64,000 nt of DNA from Agrypnia vestita (lineage: Eukaryota; Arthropoda; Insecta; Trichoptera; Phryganeidae): assembly GCA_016648135.1 (NCBI GenBank), contig JADDOH010010980.1, positions 1 through 64,000 on the forward strand. Reading direction: 5' to 3'. The position numbers were made by a program, and so were the translations under genes. The notes beneath the pieces were generated by a model. That model saw only the letters and a list, made by a program, of their open reading frames with translations, was not told the DNA's origin and ran no database searches. Below, piece by piece: positions 11,469 through 23,200 of this stretch (position 1 is its first letter; each line of letters opens with the position of its first letter).

Positions 11469-11910
11469 AACAGAGCTAGTCCACAATACTTAACAGGTGG
11501 ATTCCTGCCTTGATTATGAGTCGAAAATATTCAACCATGACCTTATATCAATAATTGTTGAGTTATGCAATATCAATAGCATTTTTTCAATATTTCTGTC
11601 TTATTTTTTACAAAACGTTGAAGTATAATTACGATTTCTTATGTCGGTTACGAAAAATTCATTCGTTTCAATAAAATTTAAATAAAATAATAAACTTGAA
11701 TGGATTTTTCATATTAGATACCTCTAAGTAACTGTAATGATAGTCAAACGTTTTGCAAAAAATAAGACAGAAATATTGAAAAAAAAAAAAATGCAAACTT
11801 TGACATTTCATAACTTCATAGCTATAGATATTAGGTCACGGTTGCTTGAACGTTTTCGACTCACAATCAAGGCAGGAATCCACCTGTAAAGAATTGTGGA
11901 TTAACTCTGT
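11469..11910. mobile_element. Fold-back MITE family E, complete
   Basis: Ends AACAGAGCTAGTCCACAATA (left) and the complement of AACAGAGTTAATCCACAATT (right). The long inverted arms carry AGGTGGATTCCTGCCTTGAT on both sides. It is inserted in the intron only a few bases upstream of the branch-point-like TGCTAATA of gene copy 2. Confidence 0.75.
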
Positions 11911-11958
11911 TAATGTAATCGGGGTGCTAATACATAAAAACATTTTTACAGGAACTAC

Positions 11959-12411
11959 ATGAAGGTGGAAAAGAAAACGTACGACGTTTTAAACCAGCAA
12001 CAAATAGATGAAGTATTTTCAAGATTCTCCGCGAAAGTCGCGCACGTGAGAATAGCGCGCGAATTCAACATAACCACGAAAAGGGTTGGAGCACTGAAGA
12101 AGGAGTACAAAACTTTACGTAAAATCTTCAGATCGATGGAACCGATAAAACAGGAGCCGGGCACGGATGGCTGCGCTGAAGCGATCAAGAGCCAAGAGTT
12201 CACTCAGAGGGCCGAAACGTACGACCCGGCGACACTGAATAAACTAGCACTTTGGACACCCTTGTCGATGCTCGAAGCGATGCCGGAAGGGAAGACGAAT
12301 CCGGACGGAGCTGAAAAAGTGGCGGCAAAATGCGACGCGGTAATACAAATGGACGACTCGCCCGACAAAAAAAAAACTTTCAATATCCATTTAAACTTCA
12401 GTTTCAATTAA
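11959..12411 (+). CDS. Array gene copy 2: helix-turn-helix protein (coding exon)
   Basis: 150 codons from the shared ATG; exon start at 11952 after CATTTTTACAG. Residues about 8-52 are the helix-turn-helix (QQQIDEVFSRF ... VRIAREFNITTKRVGALKKEY), the clearest in the array. It is followed by SMEPIKQEPGTDG, where IKQE fits the SUMO-acceptor consensus psi-K-x-E. The tail keeps VAAKCDAVIQMDDSPD, one copy of the CDE-type module. It then runs into an A-rich end and stops without the EMDQVKI motif. A candidate 5' exon at 10107-10267 is in frame. The gene is otherwise unbroken. Function unknown; sequence-specific DNA binding is the simplest guess. Confidence 0.65.
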   Translation: MKVEKKTYDVLNQQQIDEVFSRFSAKVAHVRIAREFNITTKRVGALKKEYKTLRKIFRSMEPIKQEPGTDGCAEAIKSQEFTQRAETYDPATLNKLALWTPLSMLEAMPEGKTNPDGAEKVAAKCDAVIQMDDSPDKKKTFNIHLNFSFN

Positions 12412-12499
12412 TTCAATGGATCCCCACGTGTACTGTCGTATCTGCAAAATTCTATTTTCGTTTTAACATCTTAAACATGCGATTTGCTCTATATTTTCG

Positions 12500-13432
12500 G
12501 ATAATGTCAATATTCAAGATTGCCAAAAGATCCAACTTAATTTGGCCAATCTGAATTACTGGTGCAGTACTAATAAACTCCTTCTAAATATTGACAAATG
12601 CCAAATTATACGCTTTCATACAATTAAAAATCCTACCATTTTTAACTACTCGATTAATGCCACTCCCTTGAAAACCGTTACTGAAATTAATGATCTTGGC
12701 ATTTTATTTGACGAGGAATTATCATTCGTAAACCATATCAATAATATAGCAAACAAGGCTATGAAAACACTTGGCTTTGTTCTGCGCTCTTGTAATTCCT
12801 TCACAAATATTCAAACGGTCAAACTCCTTTATTGTTCTCTTGTTAGAAGTCAAATCGAATACAACTCATCTATCTGGTGTCCCTATTACAATGCTCATGT
12901 TCATACAATAGAAAGAATTCAACATAAATTTTTACGCTACATAAATTTCCGTCTCCATATCCCAATAGAAAATCTTAACTATACAAACTTATTATATTTT
13001 ACCGGTTTATTGCCACTATCGGACAGGAGAGTTTTATCCGATCTGATTTTATTATATAAAATTGTAAACTCGCATTACCACAGCCCTGAAATTTTGTCCT
13101 TAATAATGTTCCATGTACCCAGTCGAACTACTCGAGTGCCGACGCCTTTTTACTGTGACAATACTAGAACAAATGCTCACTACAACTCGCTAGTACCTAG
13201 AATACACAGGTTAGGTAACAATTATACAAACATAGCGGACGTGTTTGGTTCTGGCCTGTCACAGTATAGGGGCGCGATACTGAGAGCGCTTCATTCCGCC
13301 ATAATGTAAATTATATACACTTTCTTTTTTTTGTTTTTCTCTCTGTTTATATTATTTTTGCAAATAACTGTTATATACCTACATATGTAAAAGCCTATTT
13401 AGGCGTAAATGAATGAATGAATGAATAAATAA
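12500..13432 (+). pseudogene. Jockey-like LINE, 5'-truncated reverse transcriptase
   Basis: An open frame of 255 residues (from 12542, with coding similarity starting near 12500) encodes the C-terminal half of a Jockey-type polymerase. Landmarks are NYWCSTNKLLLNIDKCQII, LGILFDEELSF and YCSLVRSQIEYNSSIWCPYY. It ends at 13309 and is followed by a (AATG)n tail near 13408-13430. The N-terminal RT catalytic part is missing, so this is a dead-on-arrival copy although the frame is intact. Confidence 0.8.
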
Positions 13433-13499
13433 CACTATCCAAAAATATGGAGTAAATTGGATGGTTTGAGATATTTTTCTTCTTCTTCTACCCCTTATC

Positions 13500-14560
13500 C
13501 TAATGGTCGGGGTCCCTGCGCCGCACAGGAGGTTCAAACTTTTCCCTTCTTGGGCTTCGCTCTCCACGTCAGCCCAACATAGTTGCGACCTCGCTTCGCA
13601 GCAGTCCTCCGACTGTTTCCGCCAGCTCCTCCTAGGACGGCCCCTCTTCTGCCTTCTGTTCTTGCCTGGAATATCCGTTTTGGCATCCGCAAGGTATGTC
13701 CCCTACTTCGAGACATTCTCTAATTTGCGTGTTTCTGATTCTGTCTCTTCTGGTAACTCCTATAATTCCTCGTAGAAATCCCATCTCGGCGGCCTTGAGC
13801 GTGTTCTTTCGGTCAAGATCCAGTGCTCGTGGTCGTACACTAGGGTTCACCTGAAAACTGATTTGAAAACTGCCAACGTTGCTCGCTGGCTGAGCTCCGC
13901 TTTTCTAAGTACAGGATAATACAGGGATCGAGCTACATGGCTTGCGGTTCCTATCCTCCTATCCAATTCACTTTCTTGCTTTCCATCTTGAGATTTTATT
14001 ACACCGGAGTATTTGAAACTGTTCATATGTTTTAGACGTCTATTCTGGCACGTTATGTTACATTATTCTTCGCTTCTGCCAATCACCATGATTTCGGATT
14101 TATCAGCGCTGTCTCATCCCTCCATTCCTCGTCAAATTTGTCGACGGCTGTTTGTAACTCCTCTGGTGATTTTACCAGCAAGGCAACATCATCTGCAACA
14201 ACTCCACCTCCACTTTCCGATGTTCACCCCATTATGAGCAATGCTGTCTCGACTGATCTTGTCCATAAATACCATGGAATAAGATAGACGACATTGGGCA
14301 ACCTTGTCTGAGCCATTTTGATGGCAAATACGCTCGACTTCCGACCTGCTATTCTGACACAATATTTGCTTTCCTTATATAAGGCTTGAATTTATCCTTA
14401 TAGATTGCCGTCTATACCGTATTCCTGTGGGACATTCCATAGTAACTGACGTGGTAGTCCATCATACGCCTTTTCTAAATCTATAAATGTTTGATATAGG
14501 GTGAATAACAGGTCTGCTGTCCCTCTTCCGCTTCTGAAGCCACATTGCTCCTCCTGTATT
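13500..14560 (-). pseudogene. LINE remnant, reverse transcriptase with frameshifts
   Basis: Read on the reverse strand from 14560 downwards, fragments of RT appear in order. They are EEQCGF then SGRGTADLLFTLYQTF and DLEKAYDGLPRQLLWNV (RT core), a VADDVALLV catalytic-box remnant, and near 13630-13850 the stretch KAAEMGFLRGIIGVTRRDRI. Several frame changes and stops are present. Confidence 0.65.
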
Positions 14561-15330
14561 GTATTTGTTTTTCACATTATTTTCGTATTGGATGCGTATT
14601 GTTAATAATGCTTTTTTATTCTGTGTATTACCAGCCGCTTCTTTTTACCAGCTATTTTTCTGATTTTTTTATGCTTTTAATTGTAACATTATTAGTTTGC
14701 TTTACTACCATGGATGTTGTCTGCCGGCAGTGGTTTTCCGGACTGGCGAGTCCTTGTATGTTTGTGACGTATTTTTATTTTCTTTTTTCCCGCAGGGGAG
14801 TGACTATTTGCACTCGATACTGTCTCTACGGTGCAATTTTTGTCATTATTTCTCATTCCATTTATTTTGCTTTGATTCTATTACATTTTACTTACCTTTT
14901 TCTTTTTCGTTAAGGCCTTATTCGTATCTTCATACTCAACTCATCTTAATCTGTAACAAGCTAATTTTTCTTATACTGTTTTATTCTTATTTTGCTACAA
15001 ATATTGTATTTTATTCAACGACTTTATAATCTCACTTAATATTACTTGGCTATGTATCTATCTCATGTACTTTTAGTCCAATGCTTTCTCCTTTCTAGTT
15101 TTATTTCGAGTTATCACCCATGTATTCCACACACATCATATATTATTCTTCCTTTGCATATACTGTATTTATGTATTTTGTTGTATCTTTTATATTTTGT
15201 TGTATTTTGCTTTATATTCATGCTTTTTAATTTTATTTTCCTTGCATTTCTCTGTTTTTGTTTATATTTTATTTATTTGTGATTTTATTTTTAGGTATTA
15301 TTATTTTCTTTGAATAAATCACTTTTCTAA
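14560..15330. other. T-rich region without recognised gene
   Basis: Strong T bias gives long but compositionally trivial open frames rich in F, L and Y. A GAATAAATC near 15312 could be a poly(A) signal of an unknown element. I assign no coding function. Confidence 0.4.
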
Positions 15331-15680
15331 CGCACCCCAGAGACAGTGAAGTGTTTAGTGCAGTTTCCTCGCCGCGTCGCACGAGTGCTTTTGCTTCATC
15401 AGCGGCGTAGCGAGGAAACTGCTTTAGCATTAAAACAATGCCAAACTGGATGGCGAAAGTGTAGGGCCGATAGGGGGGCTTTTGCTCGTAGAACGATTGT
15501 ATTTTCCCCCTCTATGATGCTGCAACATTTTTTTCTCGAGGATTCTAGCGAATATCTTTCCTGGTTTAAGATATCAAAACAAAAAAGAATTTTGCAGATT
15601 CTACAGCGTGCTGACTTTTTACCAAATAAGGCATAATTATGCATATATAAAAATGAATGTATCGAGTATTTATCTTACAA
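15331..15680. other. GC-rich hairpin patch and array spacer
   Basis: At about 15358-15421 GCAGTTTCCTCGC pairs with GCGAGGAAACTGC around GCTTCATCAGCGG, which resembles Penelope-like terminal repeats. From about 15625 the array spacer motif AAATAAGGCATAATTATGCA appears; it also precedes the exon-1 units at 52.4, 57.25 and 58.24 kb. Confidence 0.35.
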
Positions 15681-15820
15681 TTCCAATAAATAAACAAAAG
15701 TATTGTGTGTTTTATATTAATATATCCTTCCTGGAAGCACGAAGATTACATCTTCACAAATGCGGCCGAGCCGGAAGACTTCTTTCGGCTATACAGGTGA
15801 ACGACGTTTTATCCTCCCTA
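15681..15820 (+). pseudogene. Exon-1-like unit, broken
   Basis: Matches the 5' exon units but the ATG is replaced (AAGTAT), a base is missing before CTTCCTGGA, and the sequence leaves homology before the GTGAGT donor. No coding exon follows until 26.1 kb. Confidence 0.55.
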
Positions 15821-15894
15821 TATTAATTAATGTTATGTTGAACACAGTACAGTACACAGTTCGGAGACAGCGATATCAAAAAAAAACTAACTAA

Positions 15895-16428
15895 CCATCA
15901 CGACATTTCCCCGCAGGGGTAGGCAGAGAGGATTGAACGCCACCCTCTTCTATCCTGGCACACCACTTTTGCTTCGGCCACATTCATATATCTTAACATA
16001 CAAGTCCTACGGTTGTTGCGGCTTTTAACGGGGCCATTCTCAAACACTTGTTGTTTCTGATCGTGCCAGGTCTTTCGCGGACACCCTCTATTTCTGTTGC
16101 CTTCACCACTTGCCTCATATATTTTCTTAACCATCCTTTCCTCGTTCATACGTTCCACATGACCAAACCATCTCAGCACTCCTTTCTTTATTCTATCTAC
16201 CACACTACAGCCAGCATTGCATTCACGTCTAATTTGTTGATTCCTTACTCTATCGACCAAAGATTTTCCACATAAGCGTCTTAGTGACCGCATTTCTACC
16301 GCATTCAGTCTACTTTCATTCCTCTTTTGCCAATTCCAGGCTTCACTTCCATACATTAGGGTTGGCACTAGAACGCCATTATGTACCGCTAGTCTTGCTT
16401 CCTTTGACAGAGTCTTATTGGCCATAAA
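15895..16428 (-). pseudogene. LINE (GTAA-tail family) 3' end, copy 1
   Basis: The reverse strand encodes 175 residues of the polymerase C-terminus (AVHNGVLVPTLMYGSEAWNW ... RIKKGVLRWFGHVERMNEER ... RGCPRKTWHDQ), ending beside an ACTAACTAACC tail. Inserted into the 5' part of a mariner remnant. Members of the same family lie at 26735, 42955 and 60223. Confidence 0.75.
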
Positions 16429-16429
16429 A

Positions 16430-16605
16430 AAAAAACAAACAGCGGAAAAACAAATGAATAACCAATTTTCAAAAAGGCAAAAGAAAAAATGTTATGGATT
16501 TAATATGATACTAATTTGAATTTAGAATTCCAAGTCGAATGCAATATATCGAACTTCAAACTTGCCAATACTGAAAAATGGCCAATTTCAAAGGTAAGGA
16601 CCTAA
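16430..16605 (-). mobile_element. Mariner 5' end remnant
   Basis: Aligns with the leader of the complete mariner at 45546-45733, ending GGCCAATTTCAAAGGTAAGG then ACCTAATA, the inverted terminal repeat. No transposase codons are left. It is joined to fold-back G, as is the mariner remnant at 35098. Confidence 0.6.
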
Positions 16606-16668
16606 TACATATCGAGGTTAAAAAGCCAAAAGGTCGTCAGTGATTATTTCGAACTTAACAGAGAGCAA

Positions 16669-17035
16669 CGATTAGAAGCCTTCGAGATGTGGACCTACAG
16701 ACGTGCCCTAGGAATTTCCTGGAGAGACCACATTACGAATGAAGAGGTTCTCAGCAGGATCGATGAAACCAGGCACATGATGATTACCATCACGAAAAGG
16801 GGTGCAAAATGGATGGGGGATATCTTACGCCATGAAAATATGCTCAATACTATGTTGGAGAGAACGGTAGAGGGAAAGATTGCAGAGGGCGCCCTCGCCG
16901 TGAATATCTTGAGCAAGTGTGCCGAGATACGAATTGTGCCTCCTACACAGAGCTGAAGAGGATCGCCGGAGACCGAGCGGAATGGAGAAGGAGATGTGCT
17001 TTGCTGCAAACCAATCCCACGGATCGTAACCCAGG
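16669..17035 (+). pseudogene. LINE reverse-transcriptase fragment
   Basis: Encodes the C-terminal part of a non-LTR polymerase: AFEMWTYRRALGISWRDHIT, then KRGAKWMGDILRHE. It then shifts frame through GRRPRREYLEQ-like residues and LHRAEEDRRRPSGMEKEMC-like residues. An 8-bp GAGAGCAA occurs on both sides, consistent with a target duplication in fold-back G. Confidence 0.65.
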
Positions 17036-17124
17036 AAGGAAGGAGAGCAAAATAATGTTTTGTCAATCTGATTTTGTTAATGTTTCTTTTACTATTAAAC
17101 GATTTCCATATTCTTTTATCAGGG

Positions 17125-17342
17125 ACGCGCAGTGAGAACGAGAAGCATGACTTTTTCCTCCGCGTATATTTTGAAAACAAACGAAAATAAGAGATATATC
17201 TCGTAATATTCCTATCACAATAATTAACATATTATTCAGATTTTAATATTTCATAATATTCTGCCAGATAAATAGTTAATTTAATTTTTTTTCTAAAAAT
17301 ATGTTAAATAAGTCATGCTTCTTGTTCTCACTGCACGCTCCT
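17125..17342. mobile_element. Small fold-back MITE H nested in G
   Basis: Inverted ends GCAGTGAGAACGAGAAGCAT and the complement of GCAGTGAGAACAAGAAGCAT, about 215 bases apart, sit near the axis of fold-back G. Interior is AT-rich and non-coding. Confidence 0.65.
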
Positions 17343-17720
17343 GTTGTTTATTCAAAACACATATGGAAATCGTTTAATAATAAAAGAAATTTTGACAAAT
17401 TCAGATTGACAAAACATTATTTTGCTCTCCTGTAAAGTTCGAAATAGTCACTAACACCCTTTTAGCTTTCTACCCTCGATATAATTGCTAAGTAATATTC
17501 CTTACAAGAATTCATGTGTCTAAATATCATTAAATGTAATATGTATAAATATATTTTTTCTGTCACTGTTAAAATAGTTTAATCTCGTATTCATTATAAA
17601 ATAAATTATTCTGTTTTTTTATATGTAAAAAGTTAAACTTGAGTTAATATTGTTATAAAATCATTTCTATGAACCGCAGATTGTTAACTAATGAAATAGG
17701 GTATTTTCACATTTTACATA

Positions 17721-18742
17721 TTAGGTCCTTACATATGAAATTGGCGTTTTGCCGTACTGGCAAATTTGATCTCAAATAGCTTCTCTTTGGTTAGGAATTC
17801 CAAATCCAAATTTATACAGCTATTTAATCATGTATTTGTGTTTTGAAAATTATAATTCATTTGTTTTTTCCTCAATTGTTTTTTTCTTTGCGTCACTCAG
17901 TTTACAAAATGAAAAACTTGAAATATCGCCTTATTTACGAGTACGAGTTCCACCGTGGCACCAGTGCTGCAGAAACGGCTCGAAGGATTAATGATGTGTA
18001 TGGCGACAGTGCCGCAAAAGAAAACACAGTGCGTTTTTGGTTCCAACGTTTTCGTTCTGGAAATTTCGACCTGCAGAACAAGCCCCGTGGACGGCCGGAG
18101 ACCAAAGTTGATAATGAAGAATTGAAGGCTATTGTGGAAGCGGATCCATCGCAAACCACATCCGAGGTAGCTGCAGGCTGCGGTGTTAGTGATAAAACTG
18201 TTTTAATCCACTTGAAGCAAATTGGTAAGGTGAAAAAGCTTGAAAGGTGGGTACCTCACGAATTGAGTGAAGCAAATCAACAAACGCGCGTTGACTGCTG
18301 CGTTGCATTACTCCACCGGCACAATAATGAAGGGATTTTAAATCGAATCATTACCTTTGATGAAAAGTGGATCCTGTACGATAATCGAAAGCGCTCATCG
18401 CAATGGGTGAACCCTGCCGAACCAGCCAAACCATGCCCCAAGCGAAAATTGACTCCAAAAAAGTTACTTGTGAGCGTTTGTGAGAGGTGGACTAGTGCTG
18501 GTGTCGTTCACTACAGCTTTCTTAAATCTGGCCAGACGATTACGGCAGATGTCTATTGTCAGCAACTGCAAACCATGATGGAAAAGCTAGCTGCTAAACA
18601 ACCGAGGCTGGTTAATCGCTCTAGGCCACTGCTGCTTCATGATAACGTTAGACCACACACTGCACAACAGACGGCTACCAAATTAGAGGAGCTTCAATTG
18701 GAATGTCTAAGACATCCACCGTACTCTCCGGACCTTGCCTAA
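17721..18742 (+). pseudogene. Mariner transposase, C-terminally truncated
   Basis: Begins with a mariner terminal repeat (TTAGGTCCTTACATATGAAA at 17721) after TA. The transposase starts with MKNLKYRLIYEYEF at 17909 and keeps the helix-turn-helix part, the first acidic motif ITFDEKW and the second LLHDNVRPHTA. It stops at YSPDLA just before the third catalytic Asp. The last 60 or so residues and the right end are missing. A 6-base insertion (CERW in place of WW) also distinguishes it from the intact copy at 44526. Not functional by itself. Confidence 0.85.
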
Positions 18743-18778
18743 TATATCTATGAAAATAAATTAAATAGATTTAGAAAA

Positions 18779-19489
18779 ATAAATTATATTTTGTACTCAG
18801 TATGGATGGTGCGGGATAATGCTTTCATTCATCATTTTTATAATACAAAATCTTAAAAAATACGATTCCATTAAAACGCGATGTGATTGGTCGTGACGTT
18901 GTTTGGCAAGAATTATAGATAAACATACGTGATCTACGGTGTTTGTCACTGTGATTTGTTTCGTTTCTATGGTAACCGTTCGTCTTCGCTTTGTTTGTAC
19001 TGATGTTTGCATGGTTTTTATATAGATTTTGACGTGTTTGTGACCTATTTTAATAAAACAACTATCTAAGAACACATTAAAAATAATGGAGGACGTATCT
19101 CCACGATGAAAATCCGATAATTTACCGAAAATTGACGCTTCAATATTGGATTAATTTTTCAGTTTTCAGGAATGAATTTCTACATTTGGGTAGGTACCAT
19201 ATAATATCTACAAAACTTTTTCCCTGACATTATAGACACACTATCCAAAAAAGCCGGCTTGTTTTGTAAAAAAAACGAATGAACGTCTAATTACATGAAT
19301 TTGCTGTTACGTGTTATACGTCAGATGACATAATGCCTAATGTCACTTGCGAAAATGACCGTTTTGGCGGGAGTTTTAAAACGTGATTTTCAAAATTGTT
19401 TTACACGTTAAAAAAAATCTTTTTCATAAACGTATTTTCTAACCAAAGTTAAAATTTTTCTATATCAAAAATGTGAAATTACCCTAGTG
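18779..19489. repeat. Repeat J, copy 1
   Basis: Present in inverted orientation at 62277-62905 over roughly its whole length. Shared landmarks are ACTCAGTATGGATGGTG at one limit and GTGAAATTACCCTA at the other, with GTGTTTGTCACTGTGATTTG in between. No ORF is conserved between the two copies. Element type unknown. Confidence 0.6.
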
Positions 19490-19765
19490 CGATGAAAAAT
19501 GCGCGCGCACACAATTAACTAAAAGTCGATGGACAGGTCATCGACAAATTTTGCATTTGCGCAATTTCGTTTTTTTATCATTTCACAGTAGTATCAAAAT
19601 TATTAAGAAATCTTGATGCATACTGCGAAGGCAAAAATAAAATTCTGACGATAAGGAGCTTTGTGATGGAGTCATTGTTTATCGTGAACTGGTGCAGCGT
19701 AGTCGCGAAGAAATGGCTGACAGGTAATTTCACTTGAGAGATACCATAAATTACAATTTATCAAT

Positions 19766-20550
19766 ATAATAATTAAATAAAACACGACTTGGTACACACC
19801 ACTAAATATTTATTTTATTTATTCAAGATTAATAAACACCTCTACAAGTTTCGGGAACGAAGTTTTTTCAGAAGGATACAATGTATACTAAAATTAAATG
19901 ATTATTATATAGTTTACTAGTGGGGTGGAGAGTAGGTGGAGTAAATAGAAGGCTGTTCGAAGAATATTTTTTCTTCTTCTGTATGAAGGCTTGAACTTTG
20001 TGGTGACATTATCATTAAAATAAAACACAAATTACTTTGTTTTCACCACTATATTAGATTAAAAAATCTACATGTTTCGAGAACAATGTTCTCTTCATCA
20101 GGATTATTTTAATCATCAGGATTATTTTCATCAGGATTATGTTCTCTTCATCAGGATTATTTTAATCATCAGGATTATTTTCATCAGGATTATGTTCTCT
20201 TCATCAGGATTATTTTAATCATCAGGATTATTTTCATCAGGATTATATTCTCTTCATTAGGATTTATTTTAAATAGAAGGGGGGGGGGTGTGGTTAGGGA
20301 ATAATTAAGGGATTGTAAAATTGTTTTTTTTTATATTTATAATTGGAAAAATGTTAAGTATGGCGTTGTTTGGGAATTGAATTTGACTGTTTATTATATT
20401 ATTATTGAGGTTAATATTTTTCCTTATTTCTAAAGTATCCTCCTGAGGAAGGGAACTTCGTTCCCGAAACTTGTAGAGGGTTTATTCATCTTGAATAAAT
20501 AAAAGAAATATTTACTGGTTTGTACCGAGTGTGTTTTATTTAATTATTAA
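19766..20550. mobile_element. Penelope-like terminal-repeat unit, inverted pair
   Basis: About 100 bases at each side are inverted copies (left AATTAAATAAAACACGACTT, right complement). Both hold a CCCGAAACTTGTAGAGG block, typical of Penelope-like pseudo-LTRs. No reverse transcriptase or GIY-YIG ORF is inside. Hairpin motifs CTGAGGA-A-stem-GAAAC lie at 20443-20470 (+) and CTGATGA-A-stem-GAAAC at 20074-20101 (-). Confidence 0.5.
20088..20265. repeat. 53-bp tandem repeat, three to four units
   Basis: Units starting GTTCTCTTCATCAGGATTAT recur at 20088, 20141, 20194 and 20247. Each is built from shorter ATCAGGATTATTTT pieces. Part of the hairpin motif at 20074 has been amplified here. Confidence 0.85.
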
Positions 20551-20714
20551 ATATGTTTCGATAACATCGCGTTGCCTGTTAAAACATTATCGTCAAAACA
20601 TAACTCGTCATCAATCGCCAAAACATGGCGGACAAGTAATTTTGCGCGAAAGATTTCACAATTTCGGGCATTCCATAATTTTTCAAATTGAAATTTGATC
20701 CTCTTTCACTATCT

Positions 20715-20825
20715 ACTACATTCAAACTAAGCTAAACGGCTTGTCCTGTGAAAATTTGCTGATCTCCTGGTACGAACCTCCAACTCCCGACTATTAGATC
20801 TCTACGTCTAAACCAACAAGCTTTT
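20715..20825 (-). mobile_element. Degenerate tRNA-derived SINE
   Basis: Contains TTCAAACTAAGCTAAACGGC and a decayed tRNA-like part, homologous to 40215-40352. B box lost. Confidence 0.45.
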
Positions 20826-21043
20826 TTTTTCAATTGATTCAGCAACATTGTAGATTGACATTTTTAAATATTGATTGAATTATTTTCATGTATCTACTTA
20901 TATATTTTAATAATTAACAATGGAAAGGTTTTTCCGAAACATGTCGGTGTAATTAATAAAAAATATAAGCAGATACATAAAATAATACAATCAATACTTA
21001 AGCTCTTATGTTATTAAAAAAATTGTTTTTTATGTGTAATAGT

Positions 21044-21725
21044 TAGTGATGCAACGAATACTACTTTCACGAATACAAATACGAATACTAAGCCAGTATT
21101 CGGCGAATACGAATAATTCAACGAGATAATAAATTATCTTATTTAATTATTAAAAGATAATAAATTAAGATAATAGATGAAATAATACATCACTGTTGTT
21201 TTATTACTAAGACATTTAATAATTAAAATTTACCACCGGCAAATTATTGTTCAAAAGGCACAACATTTCTTTTACCCGTTTAAATAAATATCACTTTTTT
21301 CACGCTTACGAGAGGTCAGGTTATTAGATTTAATATTGAAATTATTTTATAAGAGTTAACACTTTTACACACAACGGAAATAAAATGGAACGAACAATAC
21401 GTATTACAAAACAAAAACTACATGAAAGGAGCACCTAACCTTATCAATAAGCCAACGAAACTAGATGAAAGAACTCATGTTATGCTGTGAAACAAGTAAC
21501 AACTTGAGTACTCGACAAATCCATTCATTCAATATTAGGGGAATCCTCGATAATAGAGTGCGTATTTGTGTTCGGATACACGGTGCAGAGCCAAACCGTA
21601 ATTTGCGTTGCGTTCAGTTATAAATAGTTTGTTTCTAATTTTCGTAACGATATTCGGCGAATACGAATATTCGGCAAATATCTACTATTAGACGAATACC
21701 AATATTCGTATTCGTTGTATCACTA
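21044..21725. mobile_element. hAT-type non-autonomous transposon
   Basis: Terminal inverted repeats TAGTGATGCAACGAATAC and GTATTCGTTGTATCACTA are flanked by a perfect 8-bp duplication GTAATAGT (21036-21043 and 21726-21733), the hAT hallmark. The ends repeat the motif TATTCGGCGAATACGAAT internally. There is no transposase in the 682-bp interior. Confidence 0.9.
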
Positions 21726-21799
21726 GTAATAGTATTAAACTCGGTTTATATTTATTTTGTGTTTTCTAAAAAGCCGGTTTCAGTGTACCAGAACATTCT

Positions 21800-21950
21800 T
21801 AGCTTAGGATAAAAGCGTATGTGTCACATCAGACCTGATGGGTCAGGTAGACCCTGCAATGGGATCCAAAACGTCGGCCCGAAAGGTCATAAAAACACGG
21901 CATAATACCCCATAAGACACAAACAAGAAGATTTTGAGTGGCCGTGAAAA
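21800..21950 (+). repeat. Penelope-like terminal fragment
   Basis: Carries CCTGCAATGGGATCC followed by AAAACGTCGGCCCGAAAGGT and the trailing block GGCATAATACCCC. The same sequence forms the palindrome at 47075-47245. No coding region attached. Confidence 0.45.
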
Positions 21951-21954
21951 CCTT

Positions 21955-22465
21955 AGAACATTCTTAGTCCACAATAATTTACATGTGGATTCCTGCCTTG
22001 ATTATGAGTCTGAAATGTTCAAGCAATCATTACCTAATATCAAAGTTAAGGAGATATGCGACATCAAAGTTTGCATTTTTTTCAATATTTCTGGATTGTG
22101 GATTGGACTTTCATAACAGTATCTTATATCTAATATGAAAAATTCATTATCTTTAATACAAGTCAAATAAAATGATAAAAACCTTCCAATTACAATTGGA
22201 AAACAATCCAACTGGAGTTTTTTTCAGCATTTTTATTATTTTATTTAACTTTTATTAAAACGAATGAATTTTTCGTAATTGATATAAGTTACTGTAATGA
22301 AAATTCAACGTTTTGTAAAAAAACAGGAATATTGAAAAAAAATGCAAACTTGATATTGCATAACTCCATAATTATTGAGATTAATTAGGTCATTGTAGCT
22401 TGAACATTTCCAACTCATAACATGGCAGGAATCTACCTGTAAAGTATTGTGGACAAGCTCTATTA
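21955..22465. mobile_element. Fold-back MITE family E copy
   Basis: The left arm TAGTCCACAATAATTTACAT with GTGGATTCCTGCCTTGATTA is mirrored by the right arm GGCAGGAATCTACCTGTAAA. Diverged from the copy at 11469 but the same layout. Confidence 0.65.
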
Positions 22466-22512
22466 CACCTTTATACTGTTTGAATATACAGGGTTATATA
22501 CAGGGTTGGATA

Positions 22513-22640
22513 TATACTGGTGGATATGTGAATATATTCTGGTAGAATATACATCTATACTGGTGGATATGTGAATATATTCTGGTAGAATATACATATA
22601 TACTGGTGGATATGTGAATATATTCTGGTGGAATATATAC
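22513..22640. repeat. 43-bp tandem repeat, three units
   Basis: ACTGGTGGATATGTGAATAT starts near 22515, 22558 and 22601, so the period is 43 bases with very few differences. No coding frame is kept over the period. Confidence 0.85.
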
Positions 22641-22914
22641 CTACGGTTGAGAATAATATTCAACCCTGACAAAGGCTCAGCTGTGAGCTGGAACAAGGTG
22701 GGAATAACTCAATAAACTGGTGTCAAACAAGGTTATATTCTATTCAAAGACAATACATTCCTTAACATACAATAAATGTAATAAATGTAAGCGGATAAAT
22801 CACTACTCAGTAATTTAATAATATTCACAATCAATTGAGTTGTAAATTGTGAAATATGTATTATACGATTTTATTTTGTTATAAAATGATTAAATTTGAT
22901 ATTACACAAAAAAT

Positions 22915-23162
22915 ATTTTATATTATTGGCACTCGGGCTTCAACAAATATTTTAATTTAAATTTCATATGCAAACAGTTGGCTTGACTCAAAATTTTTTT
23001 GATTAACAACAATAACCGACTATTAACAGTAAGTTATGTTTTACGTAAATGTTGCTACATAGAAAGACTTTGATAGAAAAATAGAAATAGTAGATTTTCT
23101 CATGTTCGAGACTGGCTGTCAGAAAATGCTGATTTCTCGAGGTGTTTTATCACCATAAATAG

Positions 23163-23200
<38 letters not shown>

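Larger units (their letters stand above)
16606..17500. mobile_element. Fold-back element G, copy 1, interrupted
   Basis: Left arm ATATCGAGGTTAAAAAGCC ... GAACTTAACAGAGAGCAA and right arm TTGCTCTCC-type complements ending TACCCTCGATAT form a long dyad. A LINE fragment sits in the left arm and fold-back H in the centre. The TTAA at 16655-16658 is the unoccupied version of the TTAA-element site in copy 2 (35149). Confidence 0.65.
19500..20690 (+). repeat. Repeat R, copy 2, with MESLF mini-exon
   Basis: An ATG at 19666 encodes 19 codons (MESLFIVNWCSVVAKKWLT) ending at a donor-like ACAG/GTAATT (19723/19724). A TTTCACAG acceptor-like run ends at 19588. The following part is split by a Penelope-like inverted unit (19766-20550) and resumes at CGATAACATCGCGTTGCCTG. 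The same arrangement occurs at 38551-38682 with the same length. Confidence 0.5.

Noticed and set aside
14545..15282. Several long T-rich open frames with membrane-like peptides
   Set aside because: Composition (F, L, Y, I) follows directly from T-rich DNA; overlapping frames are open together, there is no splice or promoter context, and no domain.
20088..20265. CRISPR-like repeat array
   Set aside because: Repeats are directly adjacent without unique spacers of constant length, and the context is a eukaryotic retroelement.
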